64,000 bases of DNA from Mesorhizobium sp. AR10 (lineage in GTDB: Bacteria; Pseudomonadota; Alphaproteobacteria; Rhizobiales; Rhizobiaceae): positions 5,992,001 through 6,056,000 of the forward strand of contig NZ_CP080524.1 of assembly GCF_024746795.1 (NCBI RefSeq), written 5' to 3'. A program made the translations under genes and the position numbers. The notes beneath the pieces were generated by a model, which saw nothing but the letters and a program-made list of their open reading frames with translations, searched no databases and was not told the origin of the DNA. Position 1 is the first letter of the stretch, and each line of letters starts with the position of its first letter. This document shows positions 38,306 through 47,503 of the stretch, piece by piece.

Positions 38306-40947
38306 GCAGCAAGCTTCGCTGATCCCATCCGTTTGATGGCCGTGCTGATCGACCGCTCGCCCTCATTGTAGTCCGCCCACGCGACTGTCCTCTTCAAAAG
38401 GCCCGGCACAGTGCGAACGGTAAATTTCTTCGGATCGAGGTCGGCTCTGACCTGCCCCCAAGTCAATGGCATGGAAACAGTTGCACCTTGCCTAGCCCGG
38501 GGGGACAGCGGAGCGACGGCCGTCGCCATACGATCATTTCGCAAGTAGTCGAGAAATATCCGTGAGGTTCGCAGCTTCTTAGCCATGTTGATCAGATAGA
38601 GATCTGGTCGGTCCCCGGCCATTTGCATGCAAACCGCCTTCGCGAAGGCCTTAGCCTCTGGCCATGTCGTTTTAGTGCGCTGGGCGGCCAATGGTGTGAC
38701 TACGTGCAAGCCTTTCCCGCCTGTCGTCTTGCAAAAGCTCACCAAACCCAGATCGTCCAGGCGATCGCGCATTTCTTTGGCCGCTGCGACCACGTCCGCA
38801 AAGGCAACCTCAGGACCAGGGTCAAGGTCAAAGACAAGTCGCCCAGGAACTTCAGGGTTGTCTGGCTGGCAATTCCAGGGGTGTAGTTCCAAGCCGCCTA
38901 TTTGTGCAATTGCCGCCAATCCCTCAACGCGATCGATCTGTAGATAGGGCTTATGATCCCCGAAAACTTCCACAAGCTCCAACAGATTGGATGTGCCCGG
39001 CATTGCATGGCGTTGGAAGAACTGCTCGCCGGCGTAGCCATTGGGCGCTCGTACGAGAGAGCATGGGCGACCCTTGAGATGTTTGATCATCCATGAACCG
39101 ACAGCCTCAAAGTATTCCGCGAGGTCGAGTTTGGTGACCGGGTCGCCATCGCCGGCATCGGGCCAGAGCGGCTTGTCGGGTTTGGAAATGATTACGCCCA
39201 TAATGACCGGGCTCTTTCCGGTCCTTGCTTTGACCTTGGCCGGTTCGGCAATTTGCGTATCGCGGGGATCGGCAGGACGCTCGGCTTCAACGTCTTCTGC
39301 CGGCTTGTCTTCGCGCAAGCCTTTGAAGGCCGCCTGCCTGACATTGCCGCCGCCGGTCCATCCTGCGAACTCGATTTCCGCAACGAGTTCCGGCTTGGTC
39401 CAAAAGACACTCGAGTCGTTCTTCGGCGCGCCATCGCCGGTAAACGGCGATTTGGCAGCTTTCAGCTCCTTCAGCCTCGGCAGAAGCTGCCTGACCTTTG
39501 CCTCGCTGTATCCGGTTCCGACCCGGCCGATATAGGCGAAATGCTCTCCACGATTGACGCCGACCAACAACGACCGAAACTTGCCGTTGGTGGTCGACCA
39601 GCCGCCGATCACCACCTCATGTCCAGCACGGCATTTTGATTTCGTCCAGGTATCGGTCCTGCCCGATACATAGACGGCGTCGGCCTTTTTGGAGACAATA
39701 CCTTCCAGCGAGAGACGGCATGCAGAGTGCAACACCGCCTCACCGCCGTTCGTGAAATGCTCGACATAGCGAATGAGGTTTGCATCTCCGAGATCGGCCT
39801 CACCAAGCATTTCGCTCAATCGTTCCTTGCGTTCCGAGAGACGCAGCTGACGCAAATCGACACCGTCCGCGAACAACAAATCAAAGGCAAAGAAGACAAG
39901 GTCCTTTGTCCTTCGCTCCGACAAGGCTGCTTGCAGTGCTGCGAAATCCGGCGCACCATTTTCGCCGAGCGCCACGATCTCACCATCGATGATAATGTTT
40001 GGAAGGCTGGCACCCTCCTTTGCGATGGCGCCAAATTTCTCCGTCCAGTCCAGGCCTTTGCGGGTCTTCAGCGTGACTGCGCGATCTTCGACACGCAACT
40101 GGACGCGGTAGCCATCGAACTTGATCTCATGAACCCAATTGCCACCTGCAGGCGGTCTGGATAGCGTTTGACAGAGTTGCGGCGCGATGAAGTCGGGCAT
40201 CTTCGCTTCGGAGGCGCGAGCGGGTCTTTTGGGGCGCGGAGTTGGCTTTGCCGTTTTGGCGGCGCGCTCGTCTGCAGCATGGCCGCGATTGCTGTCCCAC
40301 ACCGCATCAGCATCGGCGGCCGCTGAGCCTTGCATCATGAACGGCTTCGGTCCAGCTCCCTTTCCCGCGGCAATCTTTTCCATGCTCCGCCCGGAGGCCA
40401 CGGATCGGTCCTGTGCCAGCACCGCGTCGCCCTCGCTATCGGTCGCGAATTTGTCGCGGTGTTTGATCAGCAGCCAGTTCGTCCGCTTTCCGCCGTTCCG
40501 GTCATGCTTCATCCGCACGAGGACAAAACTTCCATGCAGGCGCTTACCGTCGAGCGTGAACTTCAGATCGCCTTTCCCCAAAGCTTGTTCAGGAGACATG
40601 GAGCCCTCCGGCTGCCAATAACCGCGATCCCAGAGCAGCACTGTCCCACCACCGTACTGACCTTTGGGAATCGTGCCTTCGAAGTCACCATAGTCCAGTG
40701 GGTGGTCTTCAACTTCGACGGCGAGGCGTTTGTCATGCGGATCCAGCGATGGACCTTTGGTGACGGCCCAGGACTTGAATACACCACCGAGTTCGAGACG
40801 CAGATCGTAGTGCAGCCGCGTGGCCGCGTGTTTTTGAATGACAAACCGAAGCCGGTTCGATTTTGCGATAGAGCTCTCGCCGCTGGGTTCTTTCGTCTTC
40901 GTGAAATCACGCTTGGATCGATAGGTGGAAAGTTCGCCCTTTTTCAT
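38302..40947 (-). CDS. ligD: LigD, multidomain end-joining DNA ligase
   Basis: 881 residues, order phosphoesterase-ligase-polymerase. Phosphoesterase about 30-170 ([45 protein letters not shown]); ligase about 250-545 ([14 protein letters not shown] with motif I Lys, [55 protein letters not shown]); primase-like polymerase about 590-860 ([18 protein letters not shown] with the catalytic Asp pair, [15 protein letters not shown]). Ku brings it to breaks, where it trims, fills and seals ends. First gene of the unit with ligC; EcfG-like element at 41007-40983. Confidence 0.96.
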   Translation of the reverse strand: MKKGELSTYRSKRDFTKTKEPSGESSIAKSNRLRFVIQKHAATRLHYDLRLELGGVFKSWAVTKGPSLDPHDKRLAVEVEDHPLDYGDFEGTIPKGQYGGGTVLLWDRGYWQPEGSMSPEQALGKGDLKFTLDGKRLHGSFVLVRMKHDRNGGKRTNWLLIKHRDKFATDSEGDAVLAQDRSVASGRSMEKIAAGKGAGPKPFMMQGSAAADADAVWDSNRGHAADERAAKTAKPTPRPKRPARASEAKMPDFIAPQLCQTLSRPPAGGNWVHEIKFDGYRVQLRVEDRAVTLKTRKGLDWTEKFGAIAKEGASLPNIIIDGEIVALGENGAPDFAALQAALSERRTKDLVFFAFDLLFADGVDLRQLRLSERKERLSEMLGEADLGDANLIRYVEHFTNGGEAVLHSACRLSLEGIVSKKADAVYVSGRTDTWTKSKCRAGHEVVIGGWSTTNGKFRSLLVGVNRGEHFAYIGRVGTGYSEAKVRQLLPRLKELKAAKSPFTGDGAPKNDSSVFWTKPELVAEIEFAGWTGGGNVRQAAFKGLREDKPAEDVEAERPADPRDTQIAEPAKVKARTGKSPVIMGVIISKPDKPLWPDAGDGDPVTKLDLAEYFEAVGSWMIKHLKGRPCSLVRAPNGYAGEQFFQRHAMPGTSNLLELVEVFGDHKPYLQIDRVEGLAAIAQIGGLELHPWNCQPDNPEVPGRLVFDLDPGPEVAFADVVAAAKEMRDRLDDLGLVSFCKTTGGKGLHVVTPLAAQRTKTTWPEAKAFAKAVCMQMAGDRPDLYLINMAKKLRTSRIFLDYLRNDRMATAVAPLSPRARQGATVSMPLTWGQVRADLDPKKFTVRTVPGLLKRTVAWADYNEGERSISTAIKRMGSAKLAA

Positions 40948-40982
40948 GAAAGTGCCCCGGCTGATGACGCAACGCGCGAGTC

Positions 40983-41007
40983 AACGCGGTGGGCGAGATT
41001 TGGTTCG
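40983..41007 (-). promoter_or_regulatory. EcfG-like promoter of ligD-ligC (one mismatch)
   Basis: Leftwards CGAAC 41007-41003, 16 bases, CGTT 40986-40983; 35 bases before ATG 40947. Only the first base of GGAAC differs. Confidence 0.55.
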
Positions 41008-41225
41008 GTCAGGAAAAACCGATCAATCAGACCTGCCACCTAGCGATTGCGACCTACGCATTCGGTCTTGAGCACAAGCGCCGATCTCAACCGTCGCACC
41101 AACCGAATCGCGAGCAACCGCGCGGGCGTCTCGGGCGAAAAACTTGTCGTAACCTTTGACACATGAATCCCGTTGCCGGCGGCTCGGGCAGCCGCATCGC
41201 CAAACAGCTATATCGCTTTTCCGCC

Positions 41226-41250
41226 GGAACAAAGCCCGCGCACCGAGATT
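41226..41250 (+). promoter_or_regulatory. Degenerate EcfG-like promoter (GGAAC-N16-GATT)
   Basis: GGAAC 41226-41230, 16 bases, GATT; 42 bases before ATG 41292. Confidence 0.35.
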
Positions 41251-41291
41251 ACCCGTTCATCGCACAGTCGTGCATTAACGAGGACAAACTG

Positions 41292-42045
41292 ATGAAAACA
41301 CTTCACTTAGTGGCCAGCCTGGTCACCGCTACCGCTATTGGCTTTGCGTCGCCAGCCTTCACCGCAGACGATGCGCAGGAGTTCGTCAACAAGGCCGCGA
41401 TCGGCGGTATGTTCGAAGTGGACTCCAGCACGATCGCGCAGGACAAGGTCACCGACCAGAGCGTCAAGGACTTCGCGAAAAAAATGGTGGACGATCATGG
41501 TGCGGCAAACGCCAAGCTTGAATCGATAGCCGGCGAACAAAAGCTAAAGGTCCCCAGCGAGCTCGATGCCCAGCACAAAGCCGAGTTGGACAAGCTCCAG
41601 CAGGCCAAGGCGCCGCTCGATCAGCCCTACGTCGAAATGCAGCGCAACGCGCATACTGACGCGGTCGGCTTGTTCGAGGCGTACGCCAAGGACGGCGACA
41701 ACGCCACGCTCAAGTCCTTCGCGCAAGAGACCTTGCCGACCCTCAAGATGCATAACGGACATGATCGAAAAGATCGCGACCACGACGGGCGCAGGGTCGG
41801 TGACGAGTTCAACAACGCCGTCTGCCACTGTCGGGGATAAGCCAGATCCGACCCCTCCAATCCCCGGCGCGAACAGCTTTACCGAAGACCAGGCGAAAAG
41901 CCGCATCCAGGACGCCGGTTATTCCGACGTATCGGCGCTGACCAAGGATGACAACGGCATCTGGCGCGGCAAGGCGAGCAAGGACGGCAAGAGCACGGCG
42001 GTTGCGCTCGATTACCAGGGCAACGTCGTTGCCGGCACGAACTGA
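41292..42045 (+). pseudogene. DUF4142 protein with C-terminal extension, single-base frameshift
   Basis: Signal peptide MKTLHLVASLVTATAIGFAS, then a DUF4142 helical domain (FVNKAAIGGMFEVDSSTIAQ, FAKKMVDDHGAANAKLE, LFEAYAKDGDNATLKSFAQE). After ETLPTLKMHN the frame derails; one base on (AACGGACATG read as AACGACATG) it continues as DMIEKIATTTGAGSVTSSTT, then FTEDQAKSRIQDAGYSDVSA, LTKDDNGIWRGKASKDGKST to the stop at 42045. Restored product about 250 residues, periplasmic, function unknown. Sequencing error possible. Confidence 0.75.
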
Positions 42046-42067
42046 AACCCAAAAGGAGATCGAAAAC

Positions 42068-42670
42068 ATGAAAACGGTTACTGGGCTATTCGATGACTAT
42101 GACGACGCCACCAACGCGGTCGGCCAGCTCGAAGCGACTGGCGTTCTGCATTCGGATATCAGCATTGTCGCCAACAATTCCAGGGATTGGTACGACAACG
42201 ACACTTCCAAAGCCGCGGAAGATGCCGCTGGCGGTGCGGGCCTGGGCGCGTTGGTTGGCGGCGCTGGCGGGTTGCTGACGGGGCTGGGCATCATGGCCAT
42301 TCCCGGCGTTGGCCCTGTCGTGGCCGCCGGATGGCTGGCTGCCACCGCGGCCGGCGCGGTAGCTGGTGCCGCCGTTGGCGGTGCGGCCGGTGGGATTATC
42401 GGTGCGCTAACGGATTCGGGCGTTTCAGAGTCCGATGCCCATGTATATGCCGAAGGCGTGCGCCGAGGTGGAACCTTGGTTACCGCAAAAGTCGACGATA
42501 ACCTTGTAGCAGAAGCCGAAAGAATTCTTGGGGACTCTAGCTCGGTAGACGTCGCCGACCGCCGCAGGAACTATGAGGCGGAAGGTTGGACCGGTTTTGA
42601 CGCAGGCGCGGGAAATCATAGCTCGGATGAGGTCGACCGGGATCGCGAGCGTACCGCCAACCGACTTTGA
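42068..42670 (+). CDS. General stress protein with glycine-zipper region
   Basis: 200 residues. MKTVTGLFDDYDDATNAVGQ, LEATGVLHSDISIVANNSRD is a YflT-like alpha/beta module; then a long Gly/Ala hydrophobic region (GAGLGALVGGAGGLLTGLGI, AGAVAGAAVGGAAGGIIGAL) of glycine-zipper type, then HVYAEGVRRGGTLVTAKVDD, a VxxG-type strand, and a hydrophilic tail. Larger paralogue of 19624-20067. AAAAGGAG before ATG 42068. Probably membrane-associated; induced by stress in relatives. Terminator at 42677-42708. Confidence 0.82.
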   Translation: MKTVTGLFDDYDDATNAVGQLEATGVLHSDISIVANNSRDWYDNDTSKAAEDAAGGAGLGALVGGAGGLLTGLGIMAIPGVGPVVAAGWLAATAAGAVAGAAVGGAAGGIIGALTDSGVSESDAHVYAEGVRRGGTLVTAKVDDNLVAEAERILGDSSSVDVADRRRNYEAEGWTGFDAGAGNHSSDEVDRDRERTANRL

Positions 42671-42676
42671 ACAACC

Positions 42677-42708
42677 AGCCCCGCTTCCGCAAGGTGGCGG
42701 GGCTTTTG
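42677..42708 (+). terminator. Rho-independent terminator
   Basis: GCCCCGC (42678-42684), a 12-base loop, GCGGGGC (42697-42703), then TTTT. Eight bases after the stop of the general stress gene. Confidence 0.85.
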
Positions 42709-42916
42709 CACGAAAATGAGCAGCTGTTCTTCCCTGGCAAATCGCGACAACTGGGACCGAATATCCCTTGCGAATTAGTAGCGGCGTCTGACCGATTTCG
42801 GGGAGCAAGGCTCTCTGGTCAGAGTCTGCCGGAACGTGATCATCGCGTTCGAACCAAACGACCTTAACGATCAACAATCAGGGGCTCTCCCGGCATTCCC
42901 AGGGAGCGTCAGTCGG

Positions 42917-43225
42917 CTATTTTTGATCGTTGTAGAGCCCTTTGGTCTGCCCAACCATTTTTGCCAGTTCCGAAAACGGTGGTACTTCCGTTTCAGATTG
43001 CGAATTGTTTGCAAGCTGCAAAAGCCGGATCGGAAAGCAGACGGCGTCACGATTGGATGGAGACATGTCCTCGTAAAGACGCTCATCGCCTACCAAAGAG
43101 GCCTCAGCCTTACGAAGGGCAGTGTCGATTTCATCGATCGACAGGATGCCTTTGTGCACCAAGCTGTTGTTGATTGAAGCGATCGCCATGAGGAGGCCTT
43201 CGAGCTGAAGGTTCGCTACGTTCAT
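42917..43225 (-). CDS. Hypothetical protein, 102 aa
   Basis: MNVANLQLEGLLMAIASINN, SLVHKGILSIDEIDTALRKA, EASLVGDERLYEDMSPSNRD, AVCFPIRLLQLANNSQSET: a helical soluble protein with a conserved-looking core (LLMAIASINNSLVxKGILS) seen in several rhizobia. ATG 43225 lies three bases after the stop of the upstream gene, so the pair is one operon. Function unknown. Confidence 0.7.
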   Translation of the reverse strand: MNVANLQLEGLLMAIASINNSLVHKGILSIDEIDTALRKAEASLVGDERLYEDMSPSNRDAVCFPIRLLQLANNSQSETEVPPFSELAKMVGQTKGLYNDQK

Positions 43226-43228
43226 GAC

Positions 43229-43447
43229 TCAATCGTCCGAACTGTCAGACGGTCGCCCAGGAGGGTTCCTGCCATCCGATTGGTGCGTCTTGTCGTTTAC
43301 CTCGCCGACCTTCTTGGTCAAACCGATCCCGCCTTTGGGTTTTTTGTTCCTCGCGGCATCCTGTGAAAAATGGTCAGAAGGATCTGCCCCCGTTCTAGCG
43401 GGATATTTAGTCGCGCCGGTTTCGCGCTCGTTTTTATTGTCGGTCAT
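43229..43447 (-). CDS. Hydrophilic disordered protein, 72 aa
   Basis: MTDNKNERETGATKYPARTG, ADPSDHFSQDAARNKKPKGG, IGLTKKVGEVNDKTHQSDGR, NPPGRPSDSSDD: charged, Gly/Pro/Ser-rich, no hydrophobic core, resembling hydrophilin-type stress proteins and the protein at 23151. ATG 43447 has GGAG upstream. First gene of the pair with 42917. Confidence 0.65.
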   Translation of the reverse strand: MTDNKNERETGATKYPARTGADPSDHFSQDAARNKKPKGGIGLTKKVGEVNDKTHQSDGRNPPGRPSDSSDD

Positions 43448-43610
43448 TATTCGCGCTCCGCACAATCAGATTAGGCAAAACACACGGACGGTGAGCGGGC
43501 TCCGTTGCCAGGTCGGCGATAAAAAGGGGGAGCAGTGCTGTGGAAACCAACTCTCAGCCATCACGCAGACAGATAACGGGGCCAACGTTGTGCTGCCGGC
43601 CCTTCTCGCG

Positions 43611-43826
43611 TCAGAGCTTCTTATTGATCGCTGCCGCCGTCTTGTTGGTGGCATCTTTCACCGCGGACTTCACATCGCCAACAGCTTTCTGAACTTTGCC
43701 CTTCGCTTCCTGAGATGCGCCCTCCGCTCTCAGCCTGTCATTTCCAACGGCCTTGCCAACACCCTGCTTCACATTGCCGGCTGCCTGATTTGCAAGGCCG
43801 GCCGCTTTATCGCTTGTGCTTCCCAT
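43611..43826 (-). CDS. CsbD family protein, 71 aa
   Basis: [60 protein letters not shown]: the CsbD pattern of repeated KxxGxxxxxxGK helices. CsbD-like proteins are abundant general stress proteins of unknown biochemical role in many bacteria. AAGGAG precedes ATG 43826 and a perfect EcfG-type promoter lies at 43889-43865, making this one of the clearest regulon members. Confidence 0.88.
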   Translation of the reverse strand: MGSTSDKAAGLANQAAGNVKQGVGKAVGNDRLRAEGASQEAKGKVQKAVGDVKSAVKDATNKTAAAINKKL

Positions 43827-43864
43827 GACTATGCGCGCTCCTTAGGGGTAGTCAGTCCATTCAG

Positions 43865-43889
43865 AACGCTGCGGTATGGAGGAGGTTCC
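43865..43889 (-). promoter_or_regulatory. EcfG-type promoter of csbD-like gene
   Basis: Leftwards GGAAC 43889-43885, 16 bases, CGTT 43868-43865; 38 bases before ATG 43826. Confidence 0.8.
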
Positions 43890-44363
43890 TCCACGGCACA
43901 GATTGTGTGAATCAGTGGCGGCAGGTCCTCGAGAGGCACTTGAGGGACATCGGCGTCGAGCGCGCTAGTGCGCCCCCAGCTTGCTTGGCCGAGCCCTCTC
44001 CTGCCCACGCACATTACCATGCCGACTCCTGCCGAACTCGAAGAAGCAGGCGCCGTGGCAGCCGAGCCATCGCGGGAGAGGGGTCGCCGGAGCCCTCGGC
44101 CAAAGATCTGAACAAGGTCGATCGCATGTATAGCAAAGCCGCAAACAATTGGCCGACGATGGTGCGGCCGATCTAGATAGGTAATATGGCACGGGGAGTG
44201 TCCAACGGCTGTTAGGAGACAGCAACGCCCAAAGCCGGCCGCTTGTGTTCGCCTGCAAACCAGTGGCGCTAAAGACCGCGAGCATTGAGCCACTTACCGC
44301 TAGTCCGCATCCCCCCATTGATTGGTCACCGCGTCAACAAAAAGCACGTCGTTCCCATGCGCA
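43890..44363. other. Degraded region, no intact gene
   Basis: Frames on both strands are Arg/Ser/Pro-rich and lack ribosome sites. A leftward frame from 44318 starts with a signal-like stretch (LAVSGSMLAVFSATGLQA) behind an EcfG-type promoter, but the rest is not protein-like. Probably the remains of a decayed exported-protein gene. Confidence 0.4.
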
Positions 44364-44388
44364 AACAACATGCTTCCGAAACGGTTCC
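44364..44388 (-). promoter_or_regulatory. EcfG-type promoter, gene downstream lost
   Basis: Leftwards GGAAC 44388-44384, 16 bases, TGTT 44367-44364; only the degraded frame at 44318 follows. Confidence 0.5.
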
Positions 44389-44508
44389 CTTGCCTACCAC
44401 AACGAAGAGTGGCCGACGACGTTCATGAGCGGCGTCGCCTGGCTGCAGAAATACACCGCGAGGCAGATTGCGCCGCTGTGGTTAGGAAGCTCACCCGCAC
44501 GCGTCCGT

Positions 44509-44826
44509 CTATTGGCACTGCCGGCGGGGCCCGCCCGAGAAAGGCTGGTAGGTGTTGTCCTCAGCCCGATACGAACGGTAGCGGCTGAAGCAATACTGCT
44601 GATGGTCGTTCACATACCCGGCGGCGTGGTCGGACGTCGACGCGAAGTTGACGAAGCTAACGTTTTCGTCGAGAGGCTGCGATTCTGCCGCGCCAGCAAG
44701 GAGAGGCGATATGCAGTCACGTCGCTCCCCGCTGTAAGACAGATAGCTGTTGTCGCCCGGCCGGTAGGAACGATACCTACTTCCGCACCAGTCAACATGC
44801 GCGACTGACAGATTGACGTCCTGCAG
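44509..44826 (-). pseudogene. BA14K-type protein with two repeats, start missing
   Basis: Reading leftwards from a stop at 44829-44827, an unbroken frame runs to TAG 44511-44509 without any start codon before the first domain. It contains two BA14K units: HVDWCGSRYRSYRPGDNSYL, SYSGERRDC, then YVNDHQQYCFSRYRSYRAED, NTYQPFSGGPRRQC. BA14K is a secreted rhizobial/Brucella lectin-like antigen domain, normally one per protein after a signal peptide. The 5' part and signal are gone. Annotated as a truncated gene. Confidence 0.75.
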
Positions 44827-45148
44827 TTACCCTGCGCCGCCGCGCAAGACCGTTACAAACCTCGATCGGACAAAGGTGCTCGCAGGATCCGCCGGAGGAC
44901 TGCTGGTGGGTCACTTTATCGGCCAGGCGTTCCAGCCGACAGCAAATGAACGCGAGCTGTTCGGGAAATCTGCGGGCGAGGTTCAGGACGTGGCCGACGA
45001 ATTCATCAAACAGCATTCGCACGGTGCGAAAGTGGCGGCTGCGCAGGCGTTTGGCTTCGCAAGGTACTCCGCCGCTTTCCTTGCTGTGATGGCGGCGGTC
45101 AGCGATTTCATGCGCGAGCCTAGCGATGGCGGCAATCCACCCCGCTGA
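44813..45148 (+). CDS. Hypothetical protein, doubtful
   Basis: A rightward frame with good third-position G/C: VLAGSAGGLLVGHFIGQAFQ, ELFGKSAGEVQDVADEFIKQ, HSHGAKVAAAQAFGFARYSA. The start is unclear (TTG 44813 or an internal GTG), the first 20 residues overlap the BA14K remnant on the other strand, and no ribosome site or family is visible. Possibly the 3' part of a decayed gene. Confidence 0.3.
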   Translation: MTSCSYPAPPRKTVTNLDRTKVLAGSAGGLLVGHFIGQAFQPTANERELFGKSAGEVQDVADEFIKQHSHGAKVAAAQAFGFARYSAAFLAVMAAVSDFMREPSDGGNPPR

Positions 45149-45346
45149 GCTGAAAAGGCGCGTAACTACCCAGATCAGCACCTCGTTATCAGCAAGGACG
45201 CTACGGGTTGTTGGCTCGTAGTTCTGCTCAGCAGACCATGACGACCTCATGGGACTCTACCGAGCGCAATTCAGTGAGCAGGTCGAGGCCGTCACAATTC
45301 ATGAAGTCCCAGAACTGACACGACGCGGCCTAGCGAGGAAACGAAT

Positions 45347-45971
45347 ATGAGAGTCTTTTCCGAGACAACGGGCTGACCATCGCTTTGGGCGCGATGTTCA
45401 TGTTCAGTATGCTGGGTATGATCTGGTCAGGCTGGCGGCTCACAATGAAGAACTCCGGGATCACGGCGCACAAGCGGTCGGAGTGCTACCCTATCGAATA
45501 CCGGCGCCTATCGGCACTATTCGAAAACTGGGAAAGCGAATTTCTGCAGATGTCGGCCTACGTGATGCTGACCGCGATGCTCTTTCAGCGCGGCTGGGCC
45601 GAGTCCCGCGATCCCGATGACCCCCACAGGCCCGACGACAAGCTCGGGTCGCCTACGCGCCGACTAATGCCAATGCTGTCATGGCTCTATTCTTATTCGC
45701 TTGGCATAGCCTTGGCTCTACTGTTCATAGTGTCCTTCGCCTGCCACTGGTGGATGTCCCTGGCAGCAGCAGACGAGGAGGCTCTTCGCCACGGCGGACA
45801 GATCCAATCTCTTGGCCCCTATCTTCTCGATGCGAAGCTGTGGTTTGAGTCTTTCCAGAATTGGCAGTCGGAATTCATGTCGACGGCATTCCTGGTCGTG
45901 CTGTCAATCGACACAAAAGCTCGCCGGAATCGAAGGCTGTCGGTGCAGCAAACTCCGACACGGGCGCATAG
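45347..45971 (+). pseudogene. DUF6766 family membrane protein, multiply frameshifted
   Basis: Homologue of the intact gene at 57640-58278. ATG 45347 opens MRVF, but one T is missing in TTTTC, so FRDNGLTIAL is out of frame; the segment HAAHNEELRDHGAQAVGVLP then sits in yet another frame, followed by ALFENWESEFLQMSAYVMLT and LSWLYSYSLGIALALLF in the first, and the end RHKSSPESKAVGAANSDTGA in a third, stopping at 45971. At least three indels: real decay. A 13-bp-stem hairpin (45959-45990) overlaps the stop. Confidence 0.85.
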
Positions 45972-45990
45972 TCTGCGCTATGCGCCCGTG
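45959..45990 (+). terminator. Perfect 13-bp hairpin at pseudogene end
   Basis: CACGGGCGCATAG, loop TCTGCG, CTATGCGCCCGTG. No T-run follows, so its role as a terminator is only likely. Confidence 0.5.
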
Positions 45991-46217
45991 CAGGATGCGC
46001 GGAACGTTGGTTCAGCGTTTAATCAGTCGTGCCACGGCAATTCCCCTTTCCTTGAACCGCAATTGGTTCGGGCGGGCAACGTTTCACGCCCAACAGGTTC
46101 CGCCTTGCCGGGCAATTGGTCGAACGCAGGGTGTCTCATTCCACGGATCGCCAGCGAGTTTCAGGCCAAAAGCAGCGCGCCGTTGCTACAGCGCCCATCA
46201 AAATTCGGCAGCGTCTC

Positions 46218-46420
46218 TTACCAGCCGTGCCGGCCGTACCAGTCGGCGATATCGCGTTGAACTCGGTCCTTCTCGATCCCGTAGCGCTCTTGGATTTTGC
46301 CTTCGAGCTGATCGCGTTTGCCGGCGATACGATCCAGATCATCATCGGTGAGCTTGCCCCACTGTTCCTTGATCTTACCCTTCACCTGCTTCCAGTTTCC
46401 TTCGACACGGTTCCAGTCAT
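46218..46420 (-). pseudogene. CsbD (YjbJ-type) gene with base lost at the start codon
   Basis: DWNRVEGNWKQVKGKIKEQW, GKLTDDDLDRIAGKRDQLEG, KIQERYGIEKDRVQRDIADW is a complete YjbJ-type CsbD protein, which should begin ATG GAC TGG. Here the sequence is ATGACTGG (ATG 46420): one G is missing and the ATG is out of frame. No other ATG, GTG or TTG is well placed, so it may not be made, unless the base is miscalled. A perfect EcfG-type promoter remains at 46479-46455. Confidence 0.75.
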
Positions 46421-46454
46421 GGCACCTATCCTTCTTCGTTTCAGACAGAGCAAA

Positions 46455-46479
46455 AACGCTGCCAGACGATGGGAGTTCC
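46455..46479 (-). promoter_or_regulatory. EcfG-type promoter of YjbJ-type gene
   Basis: Leftwards GGAAC 46479-46475, 16 bases, CGTT 46458-46455; 34 bases before the ATG at 46420. Confidence 0.8.
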
Positions 46480-46576
46480 CGAAGAGTTTGCCGCATTGAT
46501 GCCACGTGGGCGTTGAAAGCCGGCCCGCCACAACGAGCTATTTCGAACGCACGGCGGCTCGCCGAAACTGCCGGCG

Positions 46577-47350
46577 TCAGCGAAGCAATCCCTCGTCTTC
46601 GAACGCGTCCCAGCCCTCCAACTTTGGCGGCGAGCCGTCTGCCTGCCTGGCGCCCTTCACCACGCGGACCCTACCTTTGCCCTTTCCAGCGCGCGTCAGC
46701 GCAGCCTTGCCGGCGCCGCGCCGTCTGTTTTCGGCAACTTCATGCGCGTCCTGTTCTCGCCAGACGGTCGGGAGATCGCGATCCAGGACGTCCTCGATGT
46801 GGCGCGGATCGAACACGTGGAAGGTGACTTTCTTTGATCGGCCCCGCATCTTCACAGTGCGCGTGCCTATGTTTTGAAGTCGACCGTCCTTGAGCCACTT
46901 GTGACGTTCACGCGACGAGATGGTCAGCACATCCTCTGCCTCTCGCGGAAGCACGGGGAGCTCCTCGATGCCCTCCAGCGTTTTGGATATAATGACCGAG
47001 GCGGCTTTGAACTCATCTCCTTCGTCTTTTGGCATCCGCAATGCGATGCGACCGGTCTCAGCCTTTACGTGCTTGCGGACTGCCCGCGGCAGGCGAGCGC
47101 GCAGTTCGCGTTCGATCCCTTTCGTGCGAACCGACGACCCAAGCGTCGCTTCCGGCGACAACGGCCACTCGGTAATCAAGGGCTGAGACGTTGTCATGCT
47201 TCGCTCGGACGCCATCCCGTTCACCTTGCGGTGCCGGCTGACGCCTATCAAGGTGGCTCCCACTCGGGCCAATGTTTTGAGCACCGGCGACTTGAGGTTC
47301 CCGGCGATTTTTGGCCGGCGCCGTTGCAATTTCTTTTCGTGGTCGGCCAA
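46577..47350 (-). CDS. Hypothetical protein with helix-turn-helix-like segment, 257 aa
   Basis: Basic start (DHEKKLQRRRPKIAGNLKSP), then PLITEWPLSPEATLGSSVRT, a helical middle, ELPVLPREAEDVLTISSRER, HKWLKDGRLQNIGTRTVKMR (a MerR/excisionase-like turn), VFDPRHIEDVLDRDLP and a Lys/Arg-rich tail. Probably DNA-binding; function unknown. TTG 47350 is chosen because GGGAGG lies seven bases upstream and an EcfG-type promoter at 47403-47379 just before that; later ATGs at 47215 and 47197 are alternatives with weaker sites. Confidence 0.65.
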   Translation of the reverse strand: MADHEKKLQRRRPKIAGNLKSPVLKTLARVGATLIGVSRHRKVNGMASERSMTTSQPLITEWPLSPEATLGSSVRTKGIERELRARLPRAVRKHVKAETGRIALRMPKDEGDEFKAASVIISKTLEGIEELPVLPREAEDVLTISSRERHKWLKDGRLQNIGTRTVKMRGRSKKVTFHVFDPRHIEDVLDRDLPTVWREQDAHEVAENRRRGAGKAALTRAGKGKGRVRVVKGARQADGSPPKLEGWDAFEDEGLLR

Positions 47351-47378
47351 TGAGCACCTCCCAGGATGGCTGAGGCTG

Positions 47379-47403
47379 AACTTCAGAGCGCCGGCGAAGT
47401 TCC
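47379..47403 (-). promoter_or_regulatory. EcfG-type promoter
   Basis: Leftwards GGAAC 47403-47399, 16 bases, AGTT 47382-47379; 28 bases before TTG 47350. Confidence 0.65.
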
Positions 47404-47503
47404 CTCGAGCGGATCAGACCGTTAGCGGATCGTCAGATTCGGCCCAAGGTCGCAATGACGGAGCCATCCGGCTGTGCCCGCGTTTAGGCGGAAGGATTAT
47501 TTC

